Positions 34,804 through 45,671 of a DNA stretch of 64,000 bases are shown one piece after another. The stretch is from Stigmatella erecta. GTDB lineage: Bacteria; Myxococcota; Myxococcia; Myxococcales; Myxococcaceae. Under the pieces are notes generated by a model. It made no database searches. It was not told the DNA's origin and worked only from the letters and a program-made list of their open reading frames with translations. Each line of letters opens with the position of its first letter. Position 1 is the first letter of the stretch. The stretch covers positions 62,001 through 126,000 of the forward strand of contig NZ_FOIJ01000018.1 in the NCBI RefSeq assembly GCF_900111745.1, read 5' to 3'. The position numbers and the translations under genes were made by a program.

Positions 34804-35577
34804 TCAGGGGTGGTCCGGGTGCAGCCGGTGGCGCCACGAGGTGCGCCGGTCCGTGTAGCTCCGGTTCTCGAACAGCTTGATGAGCACCATGCCGGCCACG
34901 AAGCCGCCGATGTGGGCCCACACGGCCACGCCCCCGGACACCTCCGGCCGCAGTGTCATGAGCTGGGGCAGGCCGGTGATGACCTGGAGGACGAACCAGT
35001 AGATGAGCACCACCCAGGCGGGCAGCGAGATGAAGGTGAGGAAGATGAACAGGGGCACGAGCAGCTTCACCCGCACGCGCGGGTAGAGCACCAGGTACGC
35101 GCCGAGCACGCCCGAGATGGCCCCCGAGGCGCCCACCGTGGGCACCGGGGATGTGGGGTCCACCAGCACGTGGGCCCCGGCGGCCACCAGCCCGCACACC
35201 AGGTAGAACACGACGAAGCGCGCCCGCCCCATGCTGTCCTCGACGTTGTTGCCGAAGACCCAGAAGAACAGGCAGTTGCCGAGGATGTGGCCCCAGCCCC
35301 CGTGCAGGAACATGGAGGTGAGCGGGGTGAGCCAGTTGAACGGCTCCCGGTCCACCACGCACGCGAGCCCATCGCCCAGCGGCACCTCGAAGCCCAGAGG
35401 GGCCCGGCCGCTCAGCTCGCCGGGCACCATGCCCCAGTTGCATACGCTCGAGGCCAGGGCGACGGTGTTGAAGCCCGCGCCCTGAACCAGCGCCCAGGCG
35501 GCGATGATGACTCCCAGCAGGCCATACGTCATCACCGGGGTGCGAAGGGTCGGGTTGTCGTCACTGATGGGAAACAT
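34804..35577 (-). CDS. Rhomboid-family intramembrane serine protease
   Basis: The 257-residue membrane protein has the GxSG motif with the catalytic Ser in TVGASGAISGVLGAYL, and the catalytic His in AVWAHIGGFVAGMVLI. The helix 2 sequence FLHGGWGHILGNCLFFWVFG is also typical. Six hydrophobic segments fit a bacterial rhomboid. Rhomboids cleave membrane proteins within the bilayer; the target is not evident. The gene ends in a basic tail RRTSWRHRLHPDHP. It faces the epoxide hydrolase-like gene across a 125-nt divergent region. Confidence 0.87.
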   Translation of the reverse strand: MFPISDDNPTLRTPVMTYGLLGVIIAAWALVQGAGFNTVALASSVCNWGMVPGELSGRAPLGFEVPLGDGLACVVDREPFNWLTPLTSMFLHGGWGHILGNCLFFWVFGNNVEDSMGRARFVVFYLVCGLVAAGAHVLVDPTSPVPTVGASGAISGVLGAYLVLYPRVRVKLLVPLFIFLTFISLPAWVVLIYWFVLQVITGLPQLMTLRPEVSGGVAVWAHIGGFVAGMVLIKLFENRSYTDRRTSWRHRLHPDHP

Positions 35578-35702
35578 GGTGGGACGCCATCATGGGCATT
35601 GGGTTCGGCCGAGGACAGCGCCGAAGCGGTGGCGTGTATGACGCCTGACGTCTGTCCCGGAGTACGCTGTTCCTTCGGGGGCACCTGGTTAGGGTCAGGG
35701 CC

Positions 35703-36596
35703 ATGACCGCCCTTTCCACGCTCTCGTTGCCGTTGCCGTCGCTTCGCATGCAGGCCCTGGAAGCCGGGCCCCCGGATGGACCCCTCGTGCTGCTGCTGCA
35801 CGGCTTTCCCGAGTCCTCGGAGAGCTGGCGCGAGGTGCTGCCCATCCTGGGCCAGGCGGGTTTCCGGGCGGTGGCCCCGGACCTGCGGGGCTACGGCGGC
35901 ACCGACCGGCCGAAGTCCGGGTATGACATCGACACGCTGGCGCGCGACATCCAGCAGCTGGCGCGCCACCTTCAGCCGGACCGGCCCGCGCACGTGGTGG
36001 GGCACGACTGGGGCGGCGCCATCGCCTTCCACCTGGCCGCCTGGCACCCCGGCTCCGTGGACCGGCTGGCCGTCGTCAACGCGCCCCACATGGAGGCCAT
36101 GGTCCGCAACCTGACGAACCCGGTGCAGCTGCTGCGCTCCTCGTACATGTTCTACTTCCAGCTGCCGTGGCTCCCGGAGCGCCAGCTGTCCCGGAAGGGG
36201 GGCGCCGCCGTGGCCCGGCTCATCCGCCGCTCCCTGGTGGACCCCTCGCGCGTGTCCGAGGAGCGCCTGGCGCGCTTCGCCGCGAACTTCTCCCGGCCGG
36301 AGGCGGCGGGCGCGGCGCTGGCGTACTACCGCAAGGCCCTGATTGGCCTGCTCCTCCAGCGCTGGCCCCGGCGCACCCCGCGCATCCGCGCCCCCTTCCG
36401 GCTCATCTGGGGCAAGGAGGACAAGGCCCTGGGCCTCGAGCTGACGAAGGGGCTCGACCCCTGGTTCGAGCAGCCCATCCAGGTGGACTACCTGCCCGGG
36501 GTGGGGCACTTCGCGCCCCTGGAGGCCCCCGAGCAGGTGGCGGCGCTCGTGCGCGAGCACCTGACCGTCAGTCCCGGAGCGGCAGCTCCACGGTGA
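35703..36596 (+). CDS. Alpha/beta hydrolase, epoxide hydrolase-like
   Basis: The 297-residue protein has the oxyanion HGFP motif (LHGFPESSESWREVLPIL), GYGGTDRP, and a nucleophile elbow VVGHDWGGAIAFHLA in which the nucleophile is Asp. Asp in GHDWGG is characteristic of epoxide hydrolases and dehalogenases rather than lipases. The acid/His end of the triad is seen near GVGHFAPLEAPEQV. No signal peptide is present. It is probably cytoplasmic, detoxifying epoxides. Its last 29 nt overlap the convergent rnz gene. Confidence 0.8.
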   Translation: MTALSTLSLPLPSLRMQALEAGPPDGPLVLLLHGFPESSESWREVLPILGQAGFRAVAPDLRGYGGTDRPKSGYDIDTLARDIQQLARHLQPDRPAHVVGHDWGGAIAFHLAAWHPGSVDRLAVVNAPHMEAMVRNLTNPVQLLRSSYMFYFQLPWLPERQLSRKGGAAVARLIRRSLVDPSRVSEERLARFAANFSRPEAAGAALAYYRKALIGLLLQRWPRRTPRIRAPFRLIWGKEDKALGLELTKGLDPWFEQPIQVDYLPGVGHFAPLEAPEQVAALVREHLTVSPGAAAPR

Positions 36597-37491
36597 GCCC
36601 GTCGTGGGCCACCTCCACCGGCCCCGAGAACTCCTCCCGGGCCTGGCCCAGGAGCTTCGAGGGGTCGGTGTCGTGGCGGCTGGACAGGTGCGTGAGGATG
36701 AGGCGCCGCACGCCCGCCTCGCGCGCCACCCGCGCCGCCTCGCGCGCCGTGGAGTGCCGCGTCTCCAGCGCCCGCTCCTGCTCATCGTCGCTGAAGGTGG
36801 ACTCGTGCACCAGCAGGTCCGCGTCCTTCGCGGCGTTGATCAACGAGGCGCAGGGGCGCGTGTCCCCGGAGATGACCAGCCGCCGCCCGGGCCGCGAGGG
36901 GCCCACCACGTCCTCGGGCCGCACGGTGGTGCCATCGGCCAGCGTCACCGCCTCGCCGCGCTGGAGCTTGCCGAAGCTCGGCCCCTCGGGCACGCCCCGC
37001 GCGCGCGCCTGCGCCAGGTTGAAGCGCCCCGGCCGGCTGTCCTCCGCCAGCACGTACCCTAGGGCGTTGATGCGGTGATCCACGCCCACCGCGTGCACGG
37101 TGTAGCCGTCGCGGCGCACCGAGTCCCCGTCCTTCAGCTCGTGGATCTCCACCGGGAAGGCCAGAGCGTCCACGCCCAGGTGCACCGCCTGGTGCAAGAG
37201 CCGCCGCGCCGGGGGCGGGCCGTACAGCCGCAAGGGGTGCTCGCGGCCCATCATGCCCAGCGTGCGCAGAAAGCCGATGATGCCCAGGTAGTGGTCGGCG
37301 TGGAAGTGCGTGAAGAAGGCGGCCTCCACGGTGAAGCCGGTGCCAAAGCGCACCATCTGCCGCTGGCTGCCCTCGCCGCAGTCGAACAGCAGCAGATCCG
37401 AATCCGCCTTCACCGTGAGCCCCGAGAGGTTGCGGTGCAGCGTGGGCTGCGCGGCCGAGGTGCCAAGGAAGGTGAGCCTGAGGAGGGACAT
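36568..37491 (-). CDS. rnz: Ribonuclease Z
   Basis: The 307-residue protein matches RNase Z: the N-terminus LTFLGTSAAQPTLHRNLSG, the metal-binding T-H-F-H-A-D-H motif and the further zinc ligands in VISGDTRPC and the LTHLSSRH segment. RNase Z removes tRNA 3' trailers in the cytoplasm. Length is as expected for the bacterial short form. The ATG at 37491 lacks a strong ribosome-binding site but has the best start context. The insertion (flexible arm) is present around residues 150-185. Confidence 0.9.
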   Translation of the reverse strand: MSLLRLTFLGTSAAQPTLHRNLSGLTVKADSDLLLFDCGEGSQRQMVRFGTGFTVEAAFFTHFHADHYLGIIGFLRTLGMMGREHPLRLYGPPPARRLLHQAVHLGVDALAFPVEIHELKDGDSVRRDGYTVHAVGVDHRINALGYVLAEDSRPGRFNLAQARARGVPEGPSFGKLQRGEAVTLADGTTVRPEDVVGPSRPGRRLVISGDTRPCASLINAAKDADLLVHESTFSDDEQERALETRHSTAREAARVAREAGVRRLILTHLSSRHDTDPSKLLGQAREEFSGPVEVAHDGLTVELPLRD

Positions 37492-37656
37492 GCCGGCGCT
37501 TCCCACGGAACAGTAGTCTCCCACGCCCGCGTCCCGGCCTCCCGGGCAGGGGAGGACTCCACGGGCGCACACGCTGGGGAGGCCCTTTAGCAGGCTTGGG
37601 CGGGGCCGCGCTTCCCTCTCCGGCACGCGGTACGCTATGCAGCCGCGCCCTGTCCC

Positions 37657-38346
37657 ATGCCTGACTCCCTGACGGTTGCCCCCACCCCGGACCCGCGCCG
37701 CGTGCGCGCCCCCGATGGTTCCCTGCTCACCCCCCCCGCCGGCTGGGCCCTGCTGCCCCCCGGGGACGCGGGCCTCACGCGCCGCGTGAAGGCCGCCGGC
37801 CCCAGCTGGACGGTGGTGGAGAAGGTGGGCCGCAAGCTCTTCTCGCGCGGGGTGTGGGCCCCCGAGGCCCACATCCTGGCGGCCCGCGCCGGGCTGGAGG
37901 CCGAGCGCGCCACCCCCGCCTACGCCAAGCGCCGCGCCTCGGACGTGGCCCGCCGCGAGCGCGAGCAGGCCGAGTACGAGGTGGAGTTCGCCAACGCCGT
38001 GCTGCGCTTCCTGCGCTTTTCGCCCGCCTTCGCCGCGCTGGGCAAGCGCCTGGCCGTGGCGGTGACGGCCCACGCCATTCCCGTGGGCAGCGGCACCGTG
38101 GCGCGCACCGAGCGCATTCCCCTGGAGCGCCGGGCCGAGGCCGCCGTCATCGCCTGGCTGCGCCACCAGACGACGGCGTACGACGGCATGCGCATCGCCC
38201 GGGTGAAGGGCGCCCGCCGCGAGGTGCGCCGCGAGCTGGCCGAGGTGTCCCGCGCCCTGCTCGACGTGCACCGCCGGGACGTGCCGCACGCCCCGCCCTC
38301 CTGCACCCTGTGCACCGCCGTGGAGCACCCCCCCCGGCCCCGGTGA
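37657..38346 (+). CDS. DUF2293 domain protein
   Basis: The 229-residue basic protein has the DUF2293 signature in VIAWLRHQTTAYDGMRI and the preceding region TERIPLERRAEAAVIA. DUF2293 proteins are small and of unknown function. Lys/Arg richness in the C-terminal part (ARVKGARREVRRELAEV) and a possible zinc-binding C-T-L-C end suggest nucleic-acid contact, but this is inference. It is divergent from rnz and followed by a hairpin terminator. Confidence 0.7.
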   Translation: MPDSLTVAPTPDPRRVRAPDGSLLTPPAGWALLPPGDAGLTRRVKAAGPSWTVVEKVGRKLFSRGVWAPEAHILAARAGLEAERATPAYAKRRASDVARREREQAEYEVEFANAVLRFLRFSPAFAALGKRLAVAVTAHAIPVGSGTVARTERIPLERRAEAAVIAWLRHQTTAYDGMRIARVKGARREVRRELAEVSRALLDVHRRDVPHAPPSCTLCTAVEHPPRPR

Positions 38347-38356
38347 GGGGTGGCCT

Positions 38357-38386
38357 CAAAAGGGACACCCCCGGGTGTCCTGTTTT
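38357..38386. terminator. Hairpin terminator after the DUF2293 gene
   Basis: GGACACCC (38363-38370) and GGGTGTCC (38373-38380) pair around CC, flanked by AAAA on the left and TGTTTT on the right, giving a hairpin usable in both directions. It starts 16 nt after the DUF2293 stop. The following 38387-38801 holds no gene: I see a mildly AT-richer patch (GAATTTTCAG, 38418-38427) but no clear promoter or riboswitch ahead of purL. Confidence 0.6.
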
Positions 38387-38801
38387 CAGACAGGCCCGGA
38401 GAGGCCTCAAGGCCTTGAATTTTCAGTCTCTTTCCCGCACTCCAAGGACGGAACCGGGAACAGACAGGGAAACCGGTGGAGCATGGCTGCTCCAGTATTG
38501 TGGGGCGCCGGTGCCCGAATCCTGAGTTTACCCGCGTTTGAGGTCTGGCGTGGCCCTTGCTACGGTCGCCGTCACGCTTGGACGGGTTTCAATCCCCCGT
38601 CCGTCCAGGCACGTTGTCCGGAAGTCATCGGCTCAGCCCCCCTGCCGCTGGGGGGGCTCCGCAGTTTCCCGGCGCCTCGCGAAGTGGGACAAGGGTTGCC
38701 TGTCCTGGAGGCGGGCGGGCTGCCCCGAACTCTTCCGGACGGGCCCGCAGGCATCGGTGATAAGCACACCTCGGCCGTTTTCCCCGGTCCTCGCCCTCGC
38801 C

Positions 38802-41800
38802 ATGGCCCACACGAACCTGCTCACCCTGCGCGGCGCCCCCGCCCTTTCCCTGTTCCGCCGGGACAAGTTGCTCGCCCAGTGCCGCGAGCGGGTGTCCGAG
38901 GTCACCTCCGTCTACGCGGAGTTCATGCACTTCGTCGACGTGGACGGGAGCCTGTCGGCCAAGGCGTTCAGCACCCTGCTCCAGCTCCTGGAGTACGGCC
39001 CGAGCATCCCGCGCGGGGACTGGCTGGGCAGCCGCCTGGTCATCCTGCCCCGGCCGGGCACCGTGTCGCCCTGGTCCTCCAAGGCCACGGACATCGCCCA
39101 CAACTGCGGCCTCGGCCAGGTGCGGCGCATGGAGCGCGGCACGGTCTTCTTCGTGGCGGGCGAGGACGGGCTGCCCCTGGAGGACGCGGACCTGGAGCGG
39201 CTCAAGCCCCTGCTGCACGACCGGATGACGCAGGTGGTGCTGGGGCGCATGGAGCAGGCCTCGCTGCTGTTCTCCGCGCAGGCGCCCCGGCCGCTCACCT
39301 CCGTGGACGTGCTGGGCGGCGGGCGCGCGGCGCTGGTGGCGGCGAACCAGGCGCTGGGGCTCGCCCTGGCGGAGGATGAAATCGACTACCTGTGCGCGCG
39401 CTTCGGGGCGCTGGGGCGCAACCCCACGGACACCGAGCTGATGATGTTCGCGCAGGCCAACAGCGAGCACTGCCGGCACAAGATCTTCAACGCGAGCTGG
39501 ACGGTGGACGGCGTGCCCCAGGAGGGCTCGCTCTTCCAGGCCATCCAGAACACCCACGCCGTGAACAGCCAGGGCGTGCTGTCGGCCTACAAGGACAACG
39601 CCTCGGTCATCGAGGGGTTCGAGGCCGAGCGCTTCTTCCCGGATGCCACCACCGGCGAGTGGACCTCGGTGCGCGAGCCCACGCACATCCTCATGAAGGT
39701 GGAGACGCACAACCACCCGACGGCCATCTCGCCGTACCCGGGCGCGGCCACGGGCGCGGGCGGCGAAATCCGCGACGAGGGGGCCACCGGGCGGGGCGCG
39801 AAGCCGAAGGCGGGGCTCACGGGCTTCACCGTGTCGAACCTGCTCATCCCCGGCCGGGAGCAGCCCTGGGAGCAGCCCTATGGGCGGCCCGGGCGCATCG
39901 CCTCCGCGCTGGACATCATGCTGGAGGGGCCCGTGGGCGGGGCGGCCTTCAACAACGAGTTCGGCCGGCCGAACCTCAACGGCTACTTCCGCAGCTTCGA
40001 GGTGCAGGTGCCCACGCCCGAAGGCGTGGAGGTGCGCGGCTACCACAAGCCCATCATGATCGCCGGGGGCCTGGGCAACATCCGCGCCGGGCACGTGCGC
40101 AAGGGCCAGCTCCAGCCGGGCGACAAGATCGTCGTGCTGGGCGGGCCCGCGATGCTCATCGGCCTGGGCGGCGGGGCCGCCTCCTCCATGACGCAGGGCA
40201 CGAGCGCGGCGGACCTCGACTTCGCCTCGGTGCAGCGGGACAACGCGGAGATGGAGCGCCGGTGCCAGGAGGTGATTGACCGGTGCTGGGCCCTGGGCGA
40301 GCAGAACCCCATCCGCTCCATCCACGACGTGGGGGCAGGAGGCCTGTCCAACGCGGTGCCGGAGCTGGTGCACGACAACGGCCTGGGGGGCCGCTTCGAG
40401 CTGCGCGAGGTGCCCAACGCCGAGCCGGGCATGTCCCCGGTGGAGATCTGGTGCAACGAGGCGCAGGAGCGCTACGTGCTCGCCGTGGCGCCGGAGAACC
40501 TGGCGCGCTTCGTGGCGCTGTGCGAGCGCGAGCGCGCCCCGTTCTCGGTGCTGGGCGAGGCCACGGCCGAGCAGGTGCTGAGGCTGGGAGACCGGCTGCT
40601 GGGCGCCGCCCCCATCGACCTGCCCATGGACGTGCTGTTCGGCAAGCCGCCGCGCATGCACCGGGACGTGAAGTCGCGCCCGCTCACCCACGCGCCGCTG
40701 AACCTGGAGGGCGCGGAGCTGGGGGACATGGTGGCGCGGGTGCTGGGCCACCCGACGGTGGCGGACAAGTCCTTCCTCATCACCATCGGGGACCGGACGG
40801 TGTCGGGCCACACGAGCCGCGACCAGATGGTGGGGCCCTGGCAGGTGCCGGTGGCCGACTGCGCGGTGACCACCACCACGCTCACCAGCCACACGGGCGA
40901 GGCCATGGCCATGGGCGAGCGCACGCCGCTGGCGCTCCTCGACGCGGCGGCCTCGGCGCGCATGGCGGTGGGCGAGGCCATTACCAATATCGCCGCGGCG
41001 CGCATCGCCCGGCTCCCGGACGTGAAGCTGTCGGCCAACTGGATGGCGGCGGCGGGCAGCCCCGGCGAGGACGCGAACCTCTTCGCCGCCGTGCGGGCGG
41101 TGGGCCTGGAGCTGTGCCCCGCCCTGGGGCTCACCATCCCCGTGGGCAAGGACTCGCTGTCCATGCGCACCGTGTGGGAGGAGGCGGGGGCGCGCAAGGC
41201 CGTCACCGCGCCGGTGTCGCTCATCGTCTCGGCGTTCGCGCCGGTGCTGGACGTGCGCCAGTCCTTGACGCCCCAGCTCCAGGTGCCCGCCGAGGACACG
41301 CGGCTGCTCTTCATCGACCTGGCGGCCGGCAAGCAGCGGCTGGGCGGCTCGGTGCTCGCGCACGTGTACCGGCAGGTGGGGCACGAGGGGCCGGACGTGG
41401 AGCGCCCCGAGGTGCTCAAGGGCTTCTTCGCGGCGGTGCAGGCGCTGAACGCGGCGGGGCTCCTGCTCGCGTACCACGACCGTTCGGATGGCGGCCTGCT
41501 GGCCACGCTGTGCGAGATGGCCTTCGCGGGCCACTGCGGGCTGGACGTGGACCTGTCCGGGCTGGGCGGGGATGCCACGGCGGCCCTCTTCAACGAGGAG
41601 CTGGGCGCGGTGGTGCAGGTGCGGGCCTCGGACGTGGCGCGCGTGCGCGAGGGGCTGGCCCAGCACGGGCTGGGCGGCCACGCCCACGAGCTGGGGCGGC
41701 CCCGGGCGGAGCTGGAGGTGAGCCTGCGCCACGGGGGGCAGACGCTGCTCGCGGTGCCCACCATGGCGCTGCGGCAGACCTGGTCCCGCGTCAGCTACGA

Positions 41801-42716
41801 GCTGCAGCGGCTGCGCGACAACCCGCGCTGCGCCGACGCGGAGTACGCCGCGAAGTGTGACGTGGCGGACCCCGGGCTCTCGCCGAAGCTCACCTTCAAT
41901 CCTTCCGAGGACGTGGCGGCGCCGTTCATCGCCCGGGGCGCCCGGCCGCGCGTGGGGGTGCTGCGCGAGCAGGGGGTGAACAGCCAGTCGGAGATGGCGG
42001 CGGCGTTCACCCGCGCGGGCTTCACCGCGGTGGACGTGCACATGAGCGACGTGCTCGCCGGGCGCGTGTCGCTGAAGGACTTCGCGGGCGTGCTCGCGTG
42101 CGGCGGCTTCTCCTATGGGGACGTGCTGGGCGCGGGCGGCGGGTGGGCGAAGTCCATCCTCTTCAACGCCCGGGCGCGGGACGAGTTCGCGGCCTTCTTC
42201 GCGCGCCCGGACAGCTTCGGCCTGGGCATCTGCAACGGCTGCCAGATGATGGCGCAGCTCAAGGAGCTCATCCCCGGGGCCGGGCACTTCCCGCGCTTCG
42301 TGCGCAACACCTCCGAGCAGTTCGAGGCGCGGCTGGTCCAGGTGGAGGTGGCGCCCAGCCCCTCGCTGTTCTTCCAGGGCATGGCCGGCAGCCGGATGCT
42401 CATCGTCTCCTCGCACGGCGAGGGGCGGGCGGAGTTCTCCAGCGACGAGGAGGCCGCGCAGGTGAACGGGCTGGGGCTGGTGACGGCGCGCTTCGTGGAC
42501 AACCACGGCCAGGCGACGGAGGCCTACCCCGCCAACCCCAACGGCTCGCCCTTCGGCATCTGCGGGCTGACGACGCCCGAGGGGCGCTTCACGCTGATGA
42601 TGCCGCACCCGGAGCGCGTGCACCGCACGGTGCAGCACTCGTGGCGGCCGGACGGGTGGGGCGAGGACGGGCCGTGGATGCGCCTGTTCCGCAACGCCCG
42701 GGTGGCGCTCGGCTAG
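38802..42716 (+). CDS. purL: Phosphoribosylformylglycinamidine synthase, large single-chain form
   Basis: The 1304-residue protein is the full-length FGAR amidotransferase, equal in size to enterobacterial PurL (about 1295) rather than the split PurLQS form. The FGAM synthase region contains [17 protein letters not shown] and [20 protein letters not shown]; the GATase domain (about 1045-1304) has the nucleophile Cys in GICNGCQMM and the closing PHPERVHR. It makes FGAM from FGAR, ATP and glutamine in purine synthesis. I start at the ATG at 38802; the open frame extends upstream to 38538 without family-like sequence. Its stop touches the stop of the convergent kinase gene with no gap. Confidence 0.95.
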   Translation: MAHTNLLTLRGAPALSLFRRDKLLAQCRERVSEVTSVYAEFMHFVDVDGSLSAKAFSTLLQLLEYGPSIPRGDWLGSRLVILPRPGTVSPWSSKATDIAHNCGLGQVRRMERGTVFFVAGEDGLPLEDADLERLKPLLHDRMTQVVLGRMEQASLLFSAQAPRPLTSVDVLGGGRAALVAANQALGLALAEDEIDYLCARFGALGRNPTDTELMMFAQANSEHCRHKIFNASWTVDGVPQEGSLFQAIQNTHAVNSQGVLSAYKDNASVIEGFEAERFFPDATTGEWTSVREPTHILMKVETHNHPTAISPYPGAATGAGGEIRDEGATGRGAKPKAGLTGFTVSNLLIPGREQPWEQPYGRPGRIASALDIMLEGPVGGAAFNNEFGRPNLNGYFRSFEVQVPTPEGVEVRGYHKPIMIAGGLGNIRAGHVRKGQLQPGDKIVVLGGPAMLIGLGGGAASSMTQGTSAADLDFASVQRDNAEMERRCQEVIDRCWALGEQNPIRSIHDVGAGGLSNAVPELVHDNGLGGRFELREVPNAEPGMSPVEIWCNEAQERYVLAVAPENLARFVALCERERAPFSVLGEATAEQVLRLGDRLLGAAPIDLPMDVLFGKPPRMHRDVKSRPLTHAPLNLEGAELGDMVARVLGHPTVADKSFLITIGDRTVSGHTSRDQMVGPWQVPVADCAVTTTTLTSHTGEAMAMGERTPLALLDAAASARMAVGEAITNIAAARIARLPDVKLSANWMAAAGSPGEDANLFAAVRAVGLELCPALGLTIPVGKDSLSMRTVWEEAGARKAVTAPVSLIVSAFAPVLDVRQSLTPQLQVPAEDTRLLFIDLAAGKQRLGGSVLAHVYRQVGHEGPDVERPEVLKGFFAAVQALNAAGLLLAYHDRSDGGLLATLCEMAFAGHCGLDVDLSGLGGDATAALFNEELGAVVQVRASDVARVREGLAQHGLGGHAHELGRPRAELEVSLRHGGQTLLAVPTMALRQTWSRVSYELQRLRDNPRCADAEYAAKCDVADPGLSPKLTFNPSEDVAAPFIARGARPRVGVLREQGVNSQSEMAAAFTRAGFTAVDVHMSDVLAGRVSLKDFAGVLACGGFSYGDVLGAGGGWAKSILFNARARDEFAAFFARPDSFGLGICNGCQMMAQLKELIPGAGHFPRFVRNTSEQFEARLVQVEVAPSPSLFFQGMAGSRMLIVSSHGEGRAEFSSDEEAAQVNGLGLVTARFVDNHGQATEAYPANPNGSPFGICGLTTPEGRFTLMMPHPERVHRTVQHSWRPDGWGEDGPWMRLFRNARVALG

Positions 42717-45671
42717 TCACCGCGCCAGCGGCAGCTCCACCGTGAAGAGCGTGCGCACGTTGGGCTCGCTCTCCACGCGGATGGTGCCGCCGTGGGCCTG
42801 GACAAGCTCCCGGGTGATGTAGAGCCCCAGCCCCAGGCCCCCGTAGTGGCGCTCGGACACGGCGCGCTCGAACCGCTCGAAGATGCGCGACAGGTGCGCC
42901 GGCTCGATGCCGATGCCCTGGTCCATCACCGCCACCACCGCGCGCCCCGTCTCGGCGCGCACGTGCAGGGACACGGGGCGCCCGAAGCCATACTTCAGCG
43001 CGTTGTCCAGCAGGTTGGTGAGCACCTGCTCGATGCGCGCCGCATCCCACGAGCCCACGCACGCGTGCTCCACCCGCACCGAGAGCGTGGAGCCGGCCAG
43101 GGCCGCCGCGGGCTCGAAGCGGGAGGCCACCTCGCGCGCCAGCGCCCCCAGGTCCACCTCGGTCCGCGCCAGCTGCAGCCGGCCCGCGCCGATGCGCGAC
43201 ACGTCCAGCAGGTCGCCGATGAGCTCCGTCAGCTTGCTGATCTGCTTGCGGCCCGTGTCGATGTAGCCCTGGACCCGCCGGGTGAAGGGCGTGTCGGGCT
43301 GCTGCGCCACCTCGCGCGCGAGCACCTGGAGCTTGATGCTCAGCGGCGTCAGCGGCGTCTTCAGCTCGTGGCTGGCGACCGAGAGGAACTCGTCGCGCAC
43401 CTGGATGGCCTTCTGCAGCGCGGTGTGCAGCCGGGCGTGGTCGATCGCCACGGCGGCGCGCGAGGCCAGCTCCTCCAGCAGCCCCACCTCGTCCGGATGG
43501 AAGGCGCGGTTGGGCGGGGCCACCACCGACATGGTGCCCAGCGTCCGGCCGCGCACGCGCAGCGGGAGGATGCACACGGCGCGGCCCTCGCGGAACACGA
43601 GCGGCCGGTCCGCCTCCAGCGCCTCGCGCCGGCGCTCCAGGGGGGCGCTCAGCGTCCAGTCCCGGTACGGCTCGCGCGCGGAGGCGGGCTTGTGGGGAAT
43701 GGCCACGGCCTGCTCCAGCCGGCCCTCGTCGTCGAGCAGGTCCACCAGGCAGCCCTCGGCGAGCGTCTCCACCATGAGCCGCGCCACCTGCTCGAGCGTC
43801 TCCTTCTCGTCGAGCGAGGCGAACACCCGCTGCCCGGCCTCGGCCAGGAGCGCCAGCTGGCGGCGGGCCTTCACCTGGTCCGTCACCTCGATGAAGGTGG
43901 TGCCCACGCCGGCCACCTCCCCATCCGAGCCCTTCACGGGGAAGTAGCTGGAGAGGTAGTGGCGGATGACGCCCAGGTGGGTGGTGGACTCGGTAGAGCT
44001 CTCCTGGTTGATGAGGGGCTCGCCCGTCTCCAGCACGTGGCGCAGGGGCTTCTCCACCTCGCCCCAGACCATGGGCAGCACCTCGCGCACCGAGTGGCCC
44101 AGGTGCTCCTCCTCGGGCACGCCGTTGAGGCGCGCCAGGGCGGGGTTCACCTTGAGGTAGCGCAGCTGGGTGTCGAGCAGCGCGAAGCTCACGGGGCTGG
44201 CGGCCACCAGCGAGTCCACGAGCGCCAGCGCCCGCTCCGTCTCGCCCCGGGCCTGGCGCTCGCGCTCGGCGCTCTGGCGCAGCGCCTGCTCCACCTCGAT
44301 GCGGGCGGTGATGTCCCGGTGGATGCCAATCCACTCCCGGATGGTGCCATCCTCGTTCTTCACGGGCACCGCGCGCCCCTGCATGTAGCGGTACACGCCG
44401 TCATGGCGCCGCATGCGGTGCTCCACGTGGTAGATGGTGCGGCCGTGCACCGCCTCGTCCCAGGCCCTGCGGGACAGGGCCCGGTCCTCCGGGTGGACGG
44501 CATCGAGCCAGCCCCAGCCCTTGAGCTCCTCGAAGCGCTGGCCGGTGAAGGCGCTCCAGCCGGGCTGCTTGATGGTGAACTGGCCCGAGGGCGGGGTGTT
44601 CCAGACGATCTCCGAGGTGGCCTCCACGAGCGAGCGGTAGCGCTCCTCGCCCTGGCGCAGCTCGGTGGCCATGGCCTCCACCTTGCGGATGGTGCGCACC
44701 TGGGCCGTCACGTCCTGGTGGACGCTCACCCAGTGGCGCGCGCCCTCCAGCTCCGTGGCGGTGATGCGCACCCGCGTCATGACGGAGGTGCCATCCTTGC
44801 GGAGGTTGCTCCACTCCCCGGCCCACTCGTCCTGGGCCGCCAGGGCGTCCCTCACGGCCGCGGCCCGCAGGATGAAGTCCTCCCCGGTGGTGTCGTACAG
44901 GCTGGAGACGTGCTGGCCCAGGAGCTCTCCGGGCGCGTAGCCCAGCAGCCGCTCCAGGGCGGGGTTGGCATAGCGCACGAAGCCCTGCCCATCCGTGACG
45001 CTCACCCCTTCCGCCAGGCTCTCCAGGATGCGGGTGTGCAACGTAGGGTCCTCGGACGGGAGGGGCCGCCGCTCCAGGCGCCCCTCGGCTTTCCTGCGCG
45101 GGTGCTGCGCGGCCTCGAGCTGGCACGCATCGTGGAGCCGGAACGCGGCCCGGTCGGCCAGCTCCTGGAAGAGATCCAGGTCCTCCTCCGTGAGGGGGAC
45201 TTCCCGGCCCACGGCCAGCACGCCCAGCAGGGCGCCCGGCACGCGCAAGGGCACCGCGAGCAGGCTCAGCGGCGGGTGCCGCTCCAGGAGCGCGAGCATC
45301 TCGGCCGGGAGGCGGGCCGTTTCCGGCGCCAGGGCGGTGCCGAGCTGGGCCCGTCCGGTCTGCACGGCCAGGCCGGGAAGGCCTTCACAGGGCCCCAGGC
45401 GGATGGGGGTGGCGCGCACCTGGAGCGCCTCGGTGAGCAGGGGATTGACGTGCTGCGCGGCGCCGAGCACGAGGCTGGCGTCCTCCGCGGGGCGGAACAC
45501 GGCGGCCAGCTCCGCGAAGGGGCCCACGGTGAAGCGCACCAGGGTGCGCAGCAGCGCCTGGGTCTCCAGCCGGGTTTCCATCAACGCGCGCGAGGCGTCC
45601 GAGAGCCACTGGAGCCGCCCAGGGGCATGCCGCACGGGCGTTGCATCCGAGATGAGTGCCGCGAAGCCCAT
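42717..45671 (-). CDS. Multi-sensor histidine kinase (GAF-PAS-PAS-PAS-GAF-HisKA-HATPase)
   Basis: The 984-residue soluble kinase starts at the ATG at 45671 (a GTG sits directly before it). It has a GAF domain (about 40-185), three PAS domains (about 215-330, 345-460 and 480-610; LESLAEGVSVTDGQGFVRYA, LVEATSEIVWNTPPSGQF, and ASPVSFALLDTQLRYLKVNP), a second GAF (about 620-745), HisKA with phospho-acceptor His in FLSVASHELKTPLTPL, and HATPase with N-box LLDNALKYG and G-box GLGLGLYITREL. No receiver domain or transmembrane segment is present. It probably senses a cytoplasmic or redox ligand. No response regulator is adjacent, which is common for orphan kinases in myxobacteria. Confidence 0.88.
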   Translation of the reverse strand: MGFAALISDATPVRHAPGRLQWLSDASRALMETRLETQALLRTLVRFTVGPFAELAAVFRPAEDASLVLGAAQHVNPLLTEALQVRATPIRLGPCEGLPGLAVQTGRAQLGTALAPETARLPAEMLALLERHPPLSLLAVPLRVPGALLGVLAVGREVPLTEEDLDLFQELADRAAFRLHDACQLEAAQHPRRKAEGRLERRPLPSEDPTLHTRILESLAEGVSVTDGQGFVRYANPALERLLGYAPGELLGQHVSSLYDTTGEDFILRAAAVRDALAAQDEWAGEWSNLRKDGTSVMTRVRITATELEGARHWVSVHQDVTAQVRTIRKVEAMATELRQGEERYRSLVEATSEIVWNTPPSGQFTIKQPGWSAFTGQRFEELKGWGWLDAVHPEDRALSRRAWDEAVHGRTIYHVEHRMRRHDGVYRYMQGRAVPVKNEDGTIREWIGIHRDITARIEVEQALRQSAERERQARGETERALALVDSLVAASPVSFALLDTQLRYLKVNPALARLNGVPEEEHLGHSVREVLPMVWGEVEKPLRHVLETGEPLINQESSTESTTHLGVIRHYLSSYFPVKGSDGEVAGVGTTFIEVTDQVKARRQLALLAEAGQRVFASLDEKETLEQVARLMVETLAEGCLVDLLDDEGRLEQAVAIPHKPASAREPYRDWTLSAPLERRREALEADRPLVFREGRAVCILPLRVRGRTLGTMSVVAPPNRAFHPDEVGLLEELASRAAVAIDHARLHTALQKAIQVRDEFLSVASHELKTPLTPLSIKLQVLAREVAQQPDTPFTRRVQGYIDTGRKQISKLTELIGDLLDVSRIGAGRLQLARTEVDLGALAREVASRFEPAAALAGSTLSVRVEHACVGSWDAARIEQVLTNLLDNALKYGFGRPVSLHVRAETGRAVVAVMDQGIGIEPAHLSRIFERFERAVSERHYGGLGLGLYITRELVQAHGGTIRVESEPNVRTLFTVELPLAR

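Noticed and set aside
38625-42638. Very long antisense open frame opposite purL
   Set aside because: It mirrors the codon bias of the well-supported purL gene and has a His/Arg/Gly-rich composition typical of a shadow frame.
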